In this document: piece after piece, positions 1 to 12,783 of the stretch | How the letters are laid out: the number at the start of each line of letters is the position of its first letter | How positions within the stretch are numbered: the stretch's first letter is position 1 | From: Pseudomonas viridiflava | GTDB lineage: Bacteria; Pseudomonadota; Gammaproteobacteria; Pseudomonadales; Pseudomonadaceae | Direction: 5' to 3' | NCBI RefSeq assembly: GCF_900590885.1 | Contig: NZ_UUON01000004.1 | Span: forward strand, 558,001 to 622,000 | Length of the DNA stretch: 64,000 nt | The notes under the pieces: generated by a model | Told to the model about the DNA's origin: nothing | The model's database searches: none | The model's input: the letters and a program-made list of their open reading frames with translations, nothing else | Translations under genes and position numbers: made by a program

Positions 1-671
1 CCCGGGCATTGCAGCAAGAGCCGACGAAAAAATACGCACTCTTTAGAGGCAAGCGAATATCTGGGCTACGCTAAGTCGGGCCTCAACGGGATGCACCAAA
101 ATGACTCAGCCGTGCCTCAAAGGGATCCGCCGTTTACCCACTCATAAGGGTGAACCGGTAACGTTTTGCTCGAAAGCAGGTTTTTTGTACCTGCGAACAG
201 GAGTAGCACCTGAGGGTCAAGGCCAAACCAAACGACGTAAAAAGCCCGTGCTTATGCGGTTTTCACACGCCATAAACACTTTTCACGAAAAAATGACATT
301 CGGTTACCGAGTTGGGCGCGCTTGTTGCATTACCCCCTGTATCGTCGGCAACGGCACTCATTGGGAAGCGGGTGTTACGCGATAAAAAACAGTAGCGTTT
401 CAATACGGACCCTGGATCGATTCAAACTTTTACACGGGTTTGAAAACTGTATTGAAGTTGTCAGCCCGGTTGCACTCGGGCTGTGAATTTGCGACATGGA
501 CCTAGCAATTTACGACAGCCTCGTAAAGAAGCTGAAAGGAAAGTTTGGCAAGTATCGTCAATAGGGTCTGCGTGAGATAACTTTGCGCCGACACAAAAAA
601 GAAAGAGCCGCCCAGATAAAAATACAGGTGGGACGGCAGTACTCTTCTAAAAACCAAAGGAGCAAATCACG
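1..671. other. Long leader/intergenic region before the porin gene
   Basis: This 670-bp stretch holds no gene I can support. One open frame (101-385, 94 codons) has no ribosome-binding site and no recognisable family features, so I do not call it. A 7-bp stem (CAGCCCG/CGGGCTG) lies at 462-483 without a U-tract. A bulged stem (GCCGCCCA against TGGGACGGC) lies at 607-637, just upstream of the porin ribosome-binding site. The size suggests a long 5' untranslated region or distal promoter elements for the porin, which is inference. Confidence 0.5.
607..637 (+). promoter_or_regulatory. Bulged hairpin in porin leader
   Basis: GCCGCCCA pairs with TGGGACGGC, leaving a single bulged A, around an A-rich loop. 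It sits about 20 bp upstream of the AAAGGAG ribosome-binding site (656-662). An A-rich run directly precedes it (595-604). This could affect translation of the porin; no function is shown. Confidence 0.3.
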
Positions 672-1964
672 ATGCGCGTGATGAAGTGGAGCATGATCGC
701 CCTGGCTGTTTCAGCAGGCACCTCGCAGTTCGCAATGGCGTCCGCCCAAGACGATTCCAAGGGCTTTATTGAAGACAGTACAGCCAGCATTCTGACTCGT
801 ACGCTGTACTTCAGTCGTGACCGCCGTAACCACGATGCGGAGCAAAGCCGTATCGAAGAAACCGGTCTGGGCTTCCACGGTCTCTTCAGCTCGGGTTACA
901 CCCAAGGCACCATCGGTGTCGGTGTCGATGTCATCGGCCTGCTGGGCGTCAAACTCGACAGCGGCAAGGGTCGCGCTGGTACCGGCCTGTTCCCAGAGGG
1001 TTCCGACGGCCGTTCGCAGGACGACTATTCCAAAGCCGGCGCTGCCGTCAAGTTCCGTATTTCCAACACGGTCCTGAAAGTTGGTGATCAATACACCACC
1101 GCTCCAGTGTTCGCCTCCGATGACAGCCGTTTGCTGCCGGAACTGCCACAAGGCGTTTCCATCACCAGCAACGAAATCAAAGATCTGAAACTGGAAGCCG
1201 GTCACTTCACCTCGATCGTTGCCCAGGACCAAACCTACCGCGACAGTATCGCTAGCGCCGAGCCTGGCACAAACCGTGGGCTGCGCGATGCCAACTTCGT
1301 GGGCGGCGTCTACTCCTGGACCCCAGAGATTACTACCAGCCTCTACTACTCGAAAGTCGAAGACTACTGGAAGAAGCTCTACGCCAACGTGAACTGGACC
1401 CACGCACTTAGCGATGACCAATCCGTAGCTGTAGACTTCAACATCTACGACACCAAGAGCGACGGCGCTGGCCTGGTACGTGCTGATAAAGACAGCACGA
1501 CCAAACTCGACAACCGTGCATTCAGCTTGCAGGGTGCGTACACCATTGGCGCTCACACCTTCACCCTGGCAGCACAGAAGGTCAGCGGCGACGGCCAGTA
1601 CGGTTATGGCGTAGACGGCGGCGGCACGATTTTCCTGGCCAACTCCATCGCCCGTTCCGACTTCAACGCTGAAGACGAGAAGTCCTACCAGGCTCGCTAT
1701 GACCTGAACATGGCAACCTTTGGCATCCCCGGCCTGAGCTTCATGACTCGTTACGTGAAAGGTACCGGCGCCAACACCTCTACCACTAACAACGGTAAAG
1801 AGTGGGAACGCGATATCGAAGCCAAATACGTGATCCAGAGCGGCCCAGCCAAAGACCTGAGCCTGCGCGTACGTCAAGCGACCTATCGCTCGTCTGATCA
1901 GGTTTACTCGGGTTCTCTCGACGAACTGCGTCTGATCGCGCAATACCCGCTGAACATCCTGTAA
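672..1964 (+). CDS. OprD-family outer-membrane porin
   Basis: 430-aa outer-membrane beta-barrel of the OprD (Occ) family, which admits specific small nutrients such as amino acids or organic acids. A signal peptide spans residues 1-23/25 (hydrophobic core IALAVSAG, cleavage near AMA-SAQ). The mature start (KGFIEDS, then a TRTLYFSRD-like segment), the GLLGVKLDSGKG segment and the RLLPELPQGV segment are typical of OprD paralogues. Length fits the family (about 420-450). The start at 672 is set by AAAGGAG at 656-662; a methionine three codons later is too far from it. A strong terminator follows. The substrate cannot be assigned from sequence alone. Confidence 0.9.
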   Translation: MRVMKWSMIALAVSAGTSQFAMASAQDDSKGFIEDSTASILTRTLYFSRDRRNHDAEQSRIEETGLGFHGLFSSGYTQGTIGVGVDVIGLLGVKLDSGKGRAGTGLFPEGSDGRSQDDYSKAGAAVKFRISNTVLKVGDQYTTAPVFASDDSRLLPELPQGVSITSNEIKDLKLEAGHFTSIVAQDQTYRDSIASAEPGTNRGLRDANFVGGVYSWTPEITTSLYYSKVEDYWKKLYANVNWTHALSDDQSVAVDFNIYDTKSDGAGLVRADKDSTTKLDNRAFSLQGAYTIGAHTFTLAAQKVSGDGQYGYGVDGGGTIFLANSIARSDFNAEDEKSYQARYDLNMATFGIPGLSFMTRYVKGTGANTSTTNNGKEWERDIEAKYVIQSGPAKDLSLRVRQATYRSSDQVYSGSLDELRLIAQYPLNIL

Positions 1965-2010
1965 TTGTCGGTTTAATTACAACGATGACTTAAGGCCCAG
2001 GCCTTAAACT

Positions 2011-2050
2011 AAAAAGCCGCTCCCCTGTTTTGCAAGGGAGCGGCTTTTTT
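2011..2050. terminator. Bidirectional rho-independent terminator
   Basis: AAAAAGCCGCTCCC pairs with GGGAGCGGCTTTTTT around a short loop, giving a U-tract on both strands. It ends the porin transcript and can also stop the leftward mscS transcript. A second small dyad, TTAAGGCC/GGCCTTAA, lies just upstream (about 1990-2008). Confidence 0.92.
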
Positions 2051-2150
2051 ATTTCAATTTTGTTGCAGCTAACACATAACTAGCAAGCTAACTAACGAGA
2101 TTAGGCTGACACGTTTAACCTGACCTCTTGGCCAAGTTAAACCTGCTCTA

Positions 2151-2993
2151 TTACTTCGTCGGCGCTTCCTGCATTACGCGAATAACCCGCTGCGGAAACG
2201 GAATATCAATTCCTGCAGCTTTCAAACGATCACGTGCCAGTTCATTCAACATAAACACCACATCCCAATAATCTGCGGTCTTGGTCCAGCAGCGCAGGGA
2301 CACGGTGATCGAACTGTCACCCAGCGTCGACACCACGGCCACTGCTGCAGGATCAGCCAGTACGCGCGGGTCTTTGGCCAGCTCCAGCAATACTTCACGG
2401 GCTTTCTGCAGGTCGGCCTCATAGTCCACACCCACGTCAAACACCACCTTGCGGGTCGGCTGACGGTTGGTGTTGGTGATGAGGCCGTTGGACAGGCTGC
2501 CGTTAGGGATGATCACGGTCTTGTTGTCGCCGGTGCGCAACACGGTGTGGAAGATCTGGATGCTGTCGACAGTACCGGAAGTGCCCTGGGCTTCGATCCA
2601 GTCACCAATGCGGAACGGGCGGAACAACAGGATCAGCACGCCGCCGGCGAAGTTCGCCAGGCTGCCTTGCAATGCCAGGCCGATGGCCAGGGTGGCAGCA
2701 CCAATCGCGGCAACGAACGAGGTGGTTGCCACGCCGATCATCGAGGCGACGTTGACCACCAGCATGACTTTGAGCGCAATGTTCGCCAGGCTGGTGATGA
2801 AGTGTTGCAGCGCCAGGTCAGCATTACGCAGGGCCAGCAAACGCCCTACCCGGCTGGTCAACACGTTGATCAGCCACCAGCCGATGGCCAGGGTGAGCAC
2901 CGCCAGCAAAAACCGGCTGCCGTACTCCATGATCATCGGGATCCACGACTCGGAGGTCTTGATCAGGTGATCCACTTCAGCATTCAAATCCAT
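2151..2993 (-). CDS. mscS: Small-conductance mechanosensitive channel (MscS family)
   Basis: 280-aa inner-membrane channel of the MscS family that opens under membrane tension to release solutes on hypo-osmotic shock. Three N-terminal membrane segments (about residues 22-45, 60-85, 90-112) lead into the pore helix GLALQGSLANFAGGVLIL and the FRPFRIGDWIE junction. The C-terminal cytoplasmic alpha/beta domain includes VIIPNGSLSN. Length matches E. coli MscS (286 aa). The ATG at 2993 is preceded by AGGAGA. It lies downstream of yajQ on the same strand, separated by a stem-loop, so the two are probably separate units. High confidence in family. Confidence 0.92.
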   Translation of the reverse strand: MDLNAEVDHLIKTSESWIPMIMEYGSRFLLAVLTLAIGWWLINVLTSRVGRLLALRNADLALQHFITSLANIALKVMLVVNVASMIGVATTSFVAAIGAATLAIGLALQGSLANFAGGVLILLFRPFRIGDWIEAQGTSGTVDSIQIFHTVLRTGDNKTVIIPNGSLSNGLITNTNRQPTRKVVFDVGVDYEADLQKAREVLLELAKDPRVLADPAAVAVVSTLGDSSITVSLRCWTKTADYWDVVFMLNELARDRLKAAGIDIPFPQRVIRVMQEAPTK

Positions 2994-3042
2994 CTATCTT
3001 CTCCTGGTTACCGGATGCTCGGCGTATTGGGTTGCCCATAAA

Positions 3043-3072
3043 TGCAATTGAGCCCCGTAGGGCTCAATTGCA
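3043..3072 (-). terminator. Stem-loop downstream of yajQ
   Basis: A perfect 12-bp stem (TGCAATTGAGCC / GGCTCAATTGCA) encloses a 6-nt loop in the yajQ-mscS gap. Read leftward it is followed by TTTAT, a weak U-tract. It probably terminates or attenuates transcription from yajQ into mscS. Confidence 0.6.
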
Positions 3073-3129
3073 GGCGCAGGTTCTGGGGCGTGGGACGTCA
3101 AAAACGCCACCAGGTTCCCCAGCGGGCCA

Positions 3130-3615
3130 TCAGTCGCGGAAGTTATTGAACTGCAGCGGCATGTCGAACGTCTTGGCGCGCAGGGCCGCGATGGCCTCTT
3201 GCAGGTCGTCACGTTTCTTGCCGGTGATACGCACCTGCTCACCCTGGATGGCGGCCTGGACTTTGAGTTTGGCATCCTTGACGTGGGCCACGATCTTCTT
3301 CGCCAGCTCCTTGTCGATGCCTTCCTTAAGTACGGCTTCCTGCTTCATCAGCTTGCCGGAGGCGTAGGCATCCTTGATTTCCAGGCACTGGGCGTCGATC
3401 TTGCGCTTGACCAGGGCCAGCTTGAGGATCTCGATCATCGCTTCCAGCTGGAAATCGGCTTCAGCGGTCAGGTTGACGGTCAGTTCCTTTTCCTTGAATT
3501 CGAAGCTGCCCTTGCCCTTCAGGTCATAGCGACGGTCCAGTTCCTTGACGGCGTTCTCGACGGCGTTGGTGACTTCGTGTTTGTCCAGTTCAGATACCAC
3601 GTCGAACGAAGGCAT
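3130..3615 (-). CDS. yajQ: YajQ-family nucleotide-binding protein
   Basis: 161-aa cytoplasmic protein of the YajQ family (two ferredoxin-like folds). Family members bind nucleotides, and the Xanthomonas homologue is a cyclic di-GMP effector; some bind tRNA or phage transcription complexes. It begins [11 protein letters not shown] and ends LQFNNFRD, both near-invariant, and its length is exactly that of the family. The start at 3615 is preceded by TTGGAG. It is divergent from the PanE-like gene, with a 123-bp shared promoter region. Identity is secure; the role in this organism is not. Confidence 0.95.
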   Translation of the reverse strand: MPSFDVVSELDKHEVTNAVENAVKELDRRYDLKGKGSFEFKEKELTVNLTAEADFQLEAMIEILKLALVKRKIDAQCLEIKDAYASGKLMKQEAVLKEGIDKELAKKIVAHVKDAKLKVQAAIQGEQVRITGKKRDDLQEAIAALRAKTFDMPLQFNNFRD

Positions 3616-3732
3616 GTGATTTCTCCAATATAAGGGGCGGGCTCAGTAGAGATGGAGCGCGCCCGAGCTAAAATGCCGGGGCATTATAGCGGTTCTTTCG
3701 TCCTGTTCACTGCGGGCGACCCAACGGAGTAA

Positions 3733-4656
<924 letters not shown>

Positions 4657-4702
4657 GGCACGCGCTACCCTGCCTACCTGTCTATCACCTGGGAAAACTC
4701 TG

Positions 4703-6739
4703 ATGCCACTGCGCCAGCGTCTAGAAAATCTACCGGTAGGGCAGAAACTGCTGGCCGCCCTGCTGGTGTTGTTGACCACCGTATTGCTGGTGGCCAACCT
4801 GACGTTTATCAGCGCCGCCTACTGGATCTCCCAGGAAAGCATGGCGCCCCAGGCCTTGCAGGCCATCGGCCGCCTGGTGTCCAACCCGGCCCTCGCCGCC
4901 GACGCCCTCGAATCCCCGGCCAAGGCCAACGCACTGCTCAACGAATTGACCAGCTATTCGCCCCTGCGCGCCGCCGCCCTGTACGACGGCGAAGGCAATC
5001 GCCTGGCGCAGATGCAGCACGGTGATCGCCTGCACCTGCCGGACACCTACCGGCATATCGAGGCCTGGCGCGTCACCGAATTTCGCAGCAACCAGGTCAT
5101 CACCCTGCCCCGCGCCGGCCAGCCGTCCGGGCACCTGTTGCTGGTGGCCAGCAGTGAACTGCCGGTGGCCTTCTACACCGGCACGCTGACGGCCAGCCTC
5201 GGCATTCTGATTTTCAGCGTGCTGCTGTGGCTGATCATCGCGCGGCAGATCAAGCGCCTGATCACCCGACCCATCCATGAACTGGAAGAACTCTCGCGCC
5301 AAGTCACCCGCGAAGAGAACTACGCCCTGCGCGCCGGCCGTGGCAACCACGATGAAATCGGCAGCCTGGCCGAAGCGTTCAACACCATGCTGTCGCGCAT
5401 CGAAGCCCGCGAGCAGCAGCTCAAGCGCGCGCGGGACGATTCCCAGGCCGCTTACGACCAGGCCCAGGGTTTGGCTGAAGAAACCCGCCACACCAACCGC
5501 AAGCTGGAACTGGAAGTGCAGGTTCGCAGCAAGATTGAGAAAAAACTCACAGGCTTTCAGAATTATCTGAACAGCATCATCGACTCGATGCCCTCGGCGC
5601 TGATCGCCCTGGACGAACAGCTCTACGTCACGCAGTGGAACCAGGAAGCCAGCGCGCTTTCCGGCACGCGCCTGGACGAAGCCCTGAACCAGCCGATCTA
5701 CCTCGCCTTCCAACCGCTAAAGCCGTACCTGCCGCAGATCAAGGCCACGGTCGAGCAACACACGGTAGAGCGCATCGAGCGCGTCACCTGGGTCAAGGAC
5801 GATGAACCCAAGCATTACGCCCTGACCTTCTACCCGCTGACCGGCGGCGCCGGGCGCGGTGTGGTGATCCGTATCGATGACATCACCCAGCGCCTGTCCC
5901 TGGAAGAAATGATGGTGCAGTCGGAGAAGATGCTCTCGGTTGGCGGCCTCGCGGCCGGCATGGCCCACGAAATCAATAACCCGCTGGGGGCGATCCTGCA
6001 CAACGTGCAGAACATTCGCCGCCGGTTGTCTCCCGACCTGCCCAAGAACCTGGAACACGCCGAACAGGCGGGCATCGAGCTGGAAACCGTCAACCGCTAC
6101 CTCGAAGGACGCGAGGTGCCGCAACTGCTCGACGGCATCCAGCAGGCCGGCGCACGGGCGGCGAAAATCGTCACCCACATGCTCAGCTTCAGCCGCCGCA
6201 GCAACCGGCAGATGGCGCCCTGCGACCTGCCAGCACTGATCGACCAGGCCGTGGAAATTGCCGGCAATGATTTCGACCTGGCCATCGGCTTCGACTTCAA
6301 GGGCCAGGCGATCATCCGCCAGTTCGACCCGCAACTGGGCCCGGTGCCCGGCACCGCCAACGAGCTGGAACAGGTGCTGCTCAACCTGCTGAAAAACGCG
6401 GCCCAGGCCATTCACCTGCGTGAAGACGACAGCGAGCCGGGGCGCATCATCCTGCGCACCCGCCTCAACCCGCCGTGGGCGGAAATCCAGGTGGAAGACA
6501 ACGGCATCGGCATGAGTGAAAACGTGCGCAAACGCACCTTCGAGCCGTTCTTCACCACCAAGGAAATCGGCCAGGGCACCGGGCTTGGGCTGTCGGTGTC
6601 GTACTTCATCATCACCAACAACCACAAGGGCCAGATGGAAGTGCATTCCACCCTCGGCCAGGGCACGTGCTTCACCCTGCGCCTGCCCTTGGCCGGGAGC
6701 CAACTGCCCCCTCACGAACTTACCCAACTGGAGCACTGA
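4703..6739 (+). CDS. Orphan PAS-containing sensor histidine kinase
   Basis: 678-aa membrane histidine kinase. Two membrane segments (about residues 14-36 and 157-178) flank a periplasmic sensor of about 120 aa. HAMP (180-232), a coiled linker (235-285) and a PAS domain (about 285-395) follow. The HisKA box is GMAHEINNPL with H422. ATPase boxes are NELEQVLLNLLKNAAQAI, DNGIGM, and FEPFFTTKEIGQGTGLGLS. The domain order resembles NtrB/DctB-type kinases. No response-regulator gene is adjacent; the next gene is a cobalamin adenosyltransferase starting 2 bp after the stop. The signal and partner regulator are unknown. Confidence 0.88.
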   Translation: MPLRQRLENLPVGQKLLAALLVLLTTVLLVANLTFISAAYWISQESMAPQALQAIGRLVSNPALAADALESPAKANALLNELTSYSPLRAAALYDGEGNRLAQMQHGDRLHLPDTYRHIEAWRVTEFRSNQVITLPRAGQPSGHLLLVASSELPVAFYTGTLTASLGILIFSVLLWLIIARQIKRLITRPIHELEELSRQVTREENYALRAGRGNHDEIGSLAEAFNTMLSRIEAREQQLKRARDDSQAAYDQAQGLAEETRHTNRKLELEVQVRSKIEKKLTGFQNYLNSIIDSMPSALIALDEQLYVTQWNQEASALSGTRLDEALNQPIYLAFQPLKPYLPQIKATVEQHTVERIERVTWVKDDEPKHYALTFYPLTGGAGRGVVIRIDDITQRLSLEEMMVQSEKMLSVGGLAAGMAHEINNPLGAILHNVQNIRRRLSPDLPKNLEHAEQAGIELETVNRYLEGREVPQLLDGIQQAGARAAKIVTHMLSFSRRSNRQMAPCDLPALIDQAVEIAGNDFDLAIGFDFKGQAIIRQFDPQLGPVPGTANELEQVLLNLLKNAAQAIHLREDDSEPGRIILRTRLNPPWAEIQVEDNGIGMSENVRKRTFEPFFTTKEIGQGTGLGLSVSYFIITNNHKGQMEVHSTLGQGTCFTLRLPLAGSQLPPHELTQLEH

Positions 6740-6741
6740 CC

Positions 6742-7320
6742 ATGGGCTTTCGCCTGTCGAAGATTTACACCCGCACCGGTGACCAGGGCGAAACCGGCCT
6801 CGGCGACGGCCGCCGCGTGCCCAAGGACCACCCGCGGGTGGAGGCCATTGGCGAGGTCGATACGCTGAACAGCCATTTGGGATTGCTGCTGGCTTATCTT
6901 GAAGCGCTCGGTGGGCAGCATCCGGGCTTGCAGGACGTGATCGAGGTATTGACGCCGTGCCAACATCGCCTGTTTGACCTGGGCGGTGAGCTGGCGATGC
7001 CGGTGTACAAGGCTTTGAATGCGGCGGAAGTGGATCGACTGGAAGCGGCGATCGATCGCTGGAATGAAGAGGTGGGGCCGCTGGAGAACTTCATCCTGCC
7101 CGGCGGCTCAGCGTTGATCGCCCAGGCTCATGTGTGCCGCAGCCTGGCGCGCAGTGCGGAGCGGCGGTGTCAGCAGTTGAATGCGGTCGAGCCGTTGGAA
7201 GGGGTGGGGTTGGCGTATATCAATCGGTTGTCGGATTTGCTGTTTGTGGCGGCCAGGGTGATTGCCAAGCGCCAGGGCGTGGCTGAGGTGTTGTGGCAGG
7301 CTGCAGCGAAGCCGCACTGA
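6742..7320 (+). CDS. Cob(I)alamin adenosyltransferase, PduO type
   Basis: 192-aa ATP:corrinoid adenosyltransferase that makes adenosylcobalamin from cob(I)alamin and ATP. The N-terminal ATP-binding motif KIYTRTGDQGETGLGDG and the C-terminal NFILPGGS...HVCRSLARSAER segment are diagnostic of the PduO class. I start at 6742 (MGFRLSKIYTR), because this begins just upstream of the conserved motif; the frame opens further upstream inside the kinase gene. It follows the kinase by 2 bp, so translational coupling is likely although no functional link is obvious. Identity is strong. Confidence 0.93.
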   Translation: MGFRLSKIYTRTGDQGETGLGDGRRVPKDHPRVEAIGEVDTLNSHLGLLLAYLEALGGQHPGLQDVIEVLTPCQHRLFDLGGELAMPVYKALNAAEVDRLEAAIDRWNEEVGPLENFILPGGSALIAQAHVCRSLARSAERRCQQLNAVEPLEGVGLAYINRLSDLLFVAARVIAKRQGVAEVLWQAAAKPH

Positions 7321-7341
7321 GGTTTTTTGGGTGACCTTCAG

Positions 7342-7424
7342 GGCCCTATCGGGGGCAAGCCCCCTCCCACACTTGAATGTATTCACAAATCAAAGGTGGG
7401 AGGGAGCTTGCCCCCGATAGGGCC
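7342..7424. repeat. Paired inverted REP element (REPIN)
   Basis: Two inverted REP arms (GGCCCTATCGGGGGCAAG... and ...CTTGCCCCCGATAGGGCC) enclose about 25 bp. They lie between convergent genes. This is the common Pseudomonas REP form, mobilised in trans by RAYT transposases; none is encoded in this window. Confidence 0.85.
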
Positions 7425-7437
7425 AGTCAGGAAAACA

Positions 7438-8385
7438 TCAACCCTCAGGCCAGAATGCCCGAATCCCGGCAACACCCTGAGCCCCAGCCTCCCAAGCCCG
7501 CTCCCGCTCGGCAGGCCCTAGCCCACCCAACAGAAACACCGGCTTGCTGAACCCACGGATCAACTCCGCGGCCTGCTCCCAACCCAAAGGCTGGGCATCC
7601 GGATGCGTCTGAGTCGGTTGCACCGGCGACAGCGTGACAAAATCCACGTCCATCATCTCCGCCAATGCCAATTCTTCCGCGTTGTGGCAGGAAGCCGCCA
7701 GCCAGCGGTCCTTCGGCAGTGGCCGACCCTTGCTGGCATATTTGCGCAATTGCGCCGAGGTCATGTGCCAGCCGGCCGCCGGGAAATCTCCCAGCCACTC
7801 AAACGGCCCCTTGAGCATCAGTTGGGCTTTACCGGCGCACAGGCCCACAGCGTCCACCGCCAGATCACGGTATTTGGGGTCGTAGCCATTGGGCGCACGC
7901 AGTTGCACCAGTTTGATGCCGCCGGCGATAGCCTTCTGAATCCCACGCAACAGCGCCGGGCCTTCCAGTTCACCAGGGGTGATCAGGTACTCGGCCGGCA
8001 AACGTGCCGCCGCCACAATCGGCGCGTTGGCCGCCGGGAATTCATAGTTGATCAAATCCCGAGGGGCCACCCACTCCAGCGGTTGACCTTCAACACCGTG
8101 GGGCTCACCGGTAAAGGCCGACACTTCCCAGACATCCAGCAACACCTGCTTGTCGGGGTAGTCGTGCTGCACCTTGATCAGCGGCCGCGCCGTGGTGACC
8201 TGGATACCCAGTTCTTCCTGCAATTCGCGGGACAAGGCCGCGGCGACCGACTCGTCGGCCTCCACCTTGCCGCCGGGAAACTCCCAGAGGCCGCCCTGAT
8301 GCTGGGTGTCGGCACGGCGCGCCAGCAGGATCCTGCCATCGACACCGCGGATCACCGCTGCTGCTACGTGCACTCGTTTCACCAC
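7438..8385 (-). CDS. mutT: Nudix hydrolase fused to thiamine-phosphate-synthase-like domain
   Basis: About 315-aa fusion. Residues 1-130 form a MutT-type Nudix hydrolase with box GGKVEADESVAAALSREL...EELG, expected to clear oxidised nucleotides such as 8-oxo-dGTP. Residues 140-315 form a ThiE/TenI-like barrel (VQLRAPN, CHNAEELALA, DFVTLSPVQPT, FLLGGLG, GVAGIRAFW). I choose GTG at 8385 because AGAGG (8391-8395) lies at suitable distance, the next codon is also GTG, and an upstream ATG at 8421 would sit inside argJ. It is 16 bp after argJ on the same strand, so probably co-transcribed. The role of the ThiE-like half is unproven. Confidence 0.9.
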   Translation of the reverse strand: MVKRVHVAAAVIRGVDGRILLARRADTQHQGGLWEFPGGKVEADESVAAALSRELQEELGIQVTTARPLIKVQHDYPDKQVLLDVWEVSAFTGEPHGVEGQPLEWVAPRDLINYEFPAANAPIVAAARLPAEYLITPGELEGPALLRGIQKAIAGGIKLVQLRAPNGYDPKYRDLAVDAVGLCAGKAQLMLKGPFEWLGDFPAAGWHMTSAQLRKYASKGRPLPKDRWLAASCHNAEELALAEMMDVDFVTLSPVQPTQTHPDAQPLGWEQAAELIRGFSKPVFLLGGLGPAERERAWEAGAQGVAGIRAFWPEG

Positions 8386-8401
8386 GTGTTCCTCTTTGCT
8401 G

Positions 8402-9619
8402 TCAGGTGCGGTATTCCGCATTGATCTTCACGTATTCGTGGGACAGGTCGGTGGTCCAGATGGTTTCGCTGCATTCGCCGCGACCCAACTCGATACGGAT
8501 GGTGATTTCTTCCTGCTGCATCACCGCCGAGCCCTGGGCTTCGGTGTAGGTTTCGGCGCGGGCGCCACGGCTGGCGATGCACACGTCACCAAGGAACACA
8601 TCGATCTTGCTCACATCCAGGTCCGGCACGCCGGCACGGCCGACGGCGGCGAGGATACGGCCCCAGTTCGGGTCGGAGGCGAACAGCGCGGTCTTGATCA
8701 GCGGCGAATGCGCCACGGTGTAGCCCACGTCCAGGCATTCCTGGTGGTTGCCGCCGCCGTTGACTTCAACGGTAACGAATTTGGTCGCGCCTTCACCGTC
8801 ACGTACGATGGCCTGGGCCACGTCCATGCACACTTCAAACACCGCCTGCTTTAGCGCGGCGAACAGCGGGCCGCTGGCCTCGGTGACTTCCGGCAGGTTG
8901 GCCTGGCCGGTGGCGATCAGCATGCAGCAGTCGTTGGTCGAGGTATCACCATCGATGGTGATGCGGTTGAACGACTTGTTGGCGCCGTCCAGGATCAGGC
9001 GGTGCAGCACCTCGCGGGAAACTTTGGCGTCGGTGGCGATGTAGCCAAGCATGGTGGCCATGTTCGGACGAATCATGCCCGCGCCTTTGCTGATGCCGGT
9101 CACGGTCACGGTCACGCCGTCGTGCACGAACTGGCGGCTCGCGCCCTTCGGCAGAGTGTCGGTGGTCATGATGCCGGTGGCGGCGGCCGCCCAGTTATCC
9201 ACAGATAGGTCATCCAGCGCAGCTTGCAGCGCGCCTTCGATTTTCTCCACCGGCAGCGGCTCACCGATCACGCCCGTGGAGTACGGCAGCACCTGGCTGG
9301 CGTCCACGCCGGTCAACTGCGCCAGTTTGGCGCAGGTGCGTGCAGCCGCTACCAGGCCAGGCTCGCCGGTACCGGCGTTGGCGTTGCCGGTGTTGGTCAG
9401 CAGGTAACGGATGGTGCCGGCCACGCGTTGCTTGGCCAGGATCACCGGTGCGGCGCAAAAGGCGTTGAGGGTGAACACACCCGCCACGGTCGAGCCTTCG
9501 GCACAGCGCATCACCACCACATCCTTGCGCCCCGGGCGCTTGATGCCGGCCGAAGCGATACCGAGTTCAAAACCGGCAACCGGGTGCAATGTGGGCAAAG
9601 GACCAAGACCAACAGCCAT
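8402..9619 (-). CDS. argJ: Bifunctional ornithine acetyltransferase / N-acetylglutamate synthase
   Basis: 405-aa ArgJ of cyclic arginine biosynthesis: it transfers acetyl from N-acetylornithine to glutamate and can make N-acetylglutamate from acetyl-CoA. The precursor self-cleaves before the nucleophilic threonine in [11 protein letters not shown]; counting from the start this is T189. Other conserved segments are TNTGNANAGTG near the N terminus and DGDTSTND in the beta chain. Length is typical. It lies between secA (upstream, with a terminator between) and the Nudix fusion, an order I recall from P. aeruginosa. Confidence 0.96.
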   Translation of the reverse strand: MAVGLGPLPTLHPVAGFELGIASAGIKRPGRKDVVVMRCAEGSTVAGVFTLNAFCAAPVILAKQRVAGTIRYLLTNTGNANAGTGEPGLVAAARTCAKLAQLTGVDASQVLPYSTGVIGEPLPVEKIEGALQAALDDLSVDNWAAAATGIMTTDTLPKGASRQFVHDGVTVTVTGISKGAGMIRPNMATMLGYIATDAKVSREVLHRLILDGANKSFNRITIDGDTSTNDCCMLIATGQANLPEVTEASGPLFAALKQAVFEVCMDVAQAIVRDGEGATKFVTVEVNGGGNHQECLDVGYTVAHSPLIKTALFASDPNWGRILAAVGRAGVPDLDVSKIDVFLGDVCIASRGARAETYTEAQGSAVMQQEEITIRIELGRGECSETIWTTDLSHEYVKINAEYRT

Positions 9620-9681
9620 GAATGCGCTCCTTAAAAATAGATGATGTCTGTGCCGTCGTGATCGACGGTGAAATTAATGGC

Positions 9682-9714
9682 AAAACGCCGCGACGGCAGA
9701 GGCCGGTCGCGGCG
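9682..9714 (-). terminator. Rho-independent terminator downstream of secA
   Basis: A perfect 9-bp stem (CGCCGCGAC/GTCGCGGCG) with an 11-nt loop is followed, read leftward, by TTTTG. It separates the secA transcript from argJ. Confidence 0.8.
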
Positions 9715-9742
9715 CGGGGTGTAGCAGCGTCAGGCAAAAATC

Positions 9743-12478
<2,736 letters not shown>

Positions 12479-12783
12479 ATCGGCAGGTTCTTCCACACAT
12501 AGGGATGGAGGGCGCACCGTGAGTGGCCCGAGCAGCCCTCACGGCCGCATGCGAACGCGCATTCTACCCGGATTCGTGGGTGAGGAAAGTGGCGTTGTTC
12601 CCCGATGCTGGCATGGTGCTGTGAGAGGGCTTGTTTAAAATAAGGGCTTTTCCCGGAACTTCAACCCATGAAACGCAGAAGTTACCTATTGATTTCGCGG
12701 GCAAAGTCCCGTGGATGCATCTCCTGGGGGCATACAGGCGCTTTCTGCTAAGATGCCCGCTCTGTTACTTAAGGTGTCTAGTC
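12479..12783. other. Divergent promoter region secA / dciA
   Basis: This 305-bp region separates the two divergent genes. It must hold both promoters. I see no further gene, RNA or strong hairpin in it. Confidence 0.6.

Noticed and set aside
101..385. 94-codon frame in the porin leader
   Set aside because: No ribosome-binding site, no recognisable features, atypical composition.
595..660. Hfq/Crc catabolite-repression motif before the porin
   Set aside because: A-rich runs are present, but no convincing AANAANAA array overlaps the ribosome-binding site.
711..1943. 410-codon antisense frame opposite the OprD porin
   Set aside because: Composition is valine/glycine-rich without motifs, and the porin on the + strand is unambiguous.
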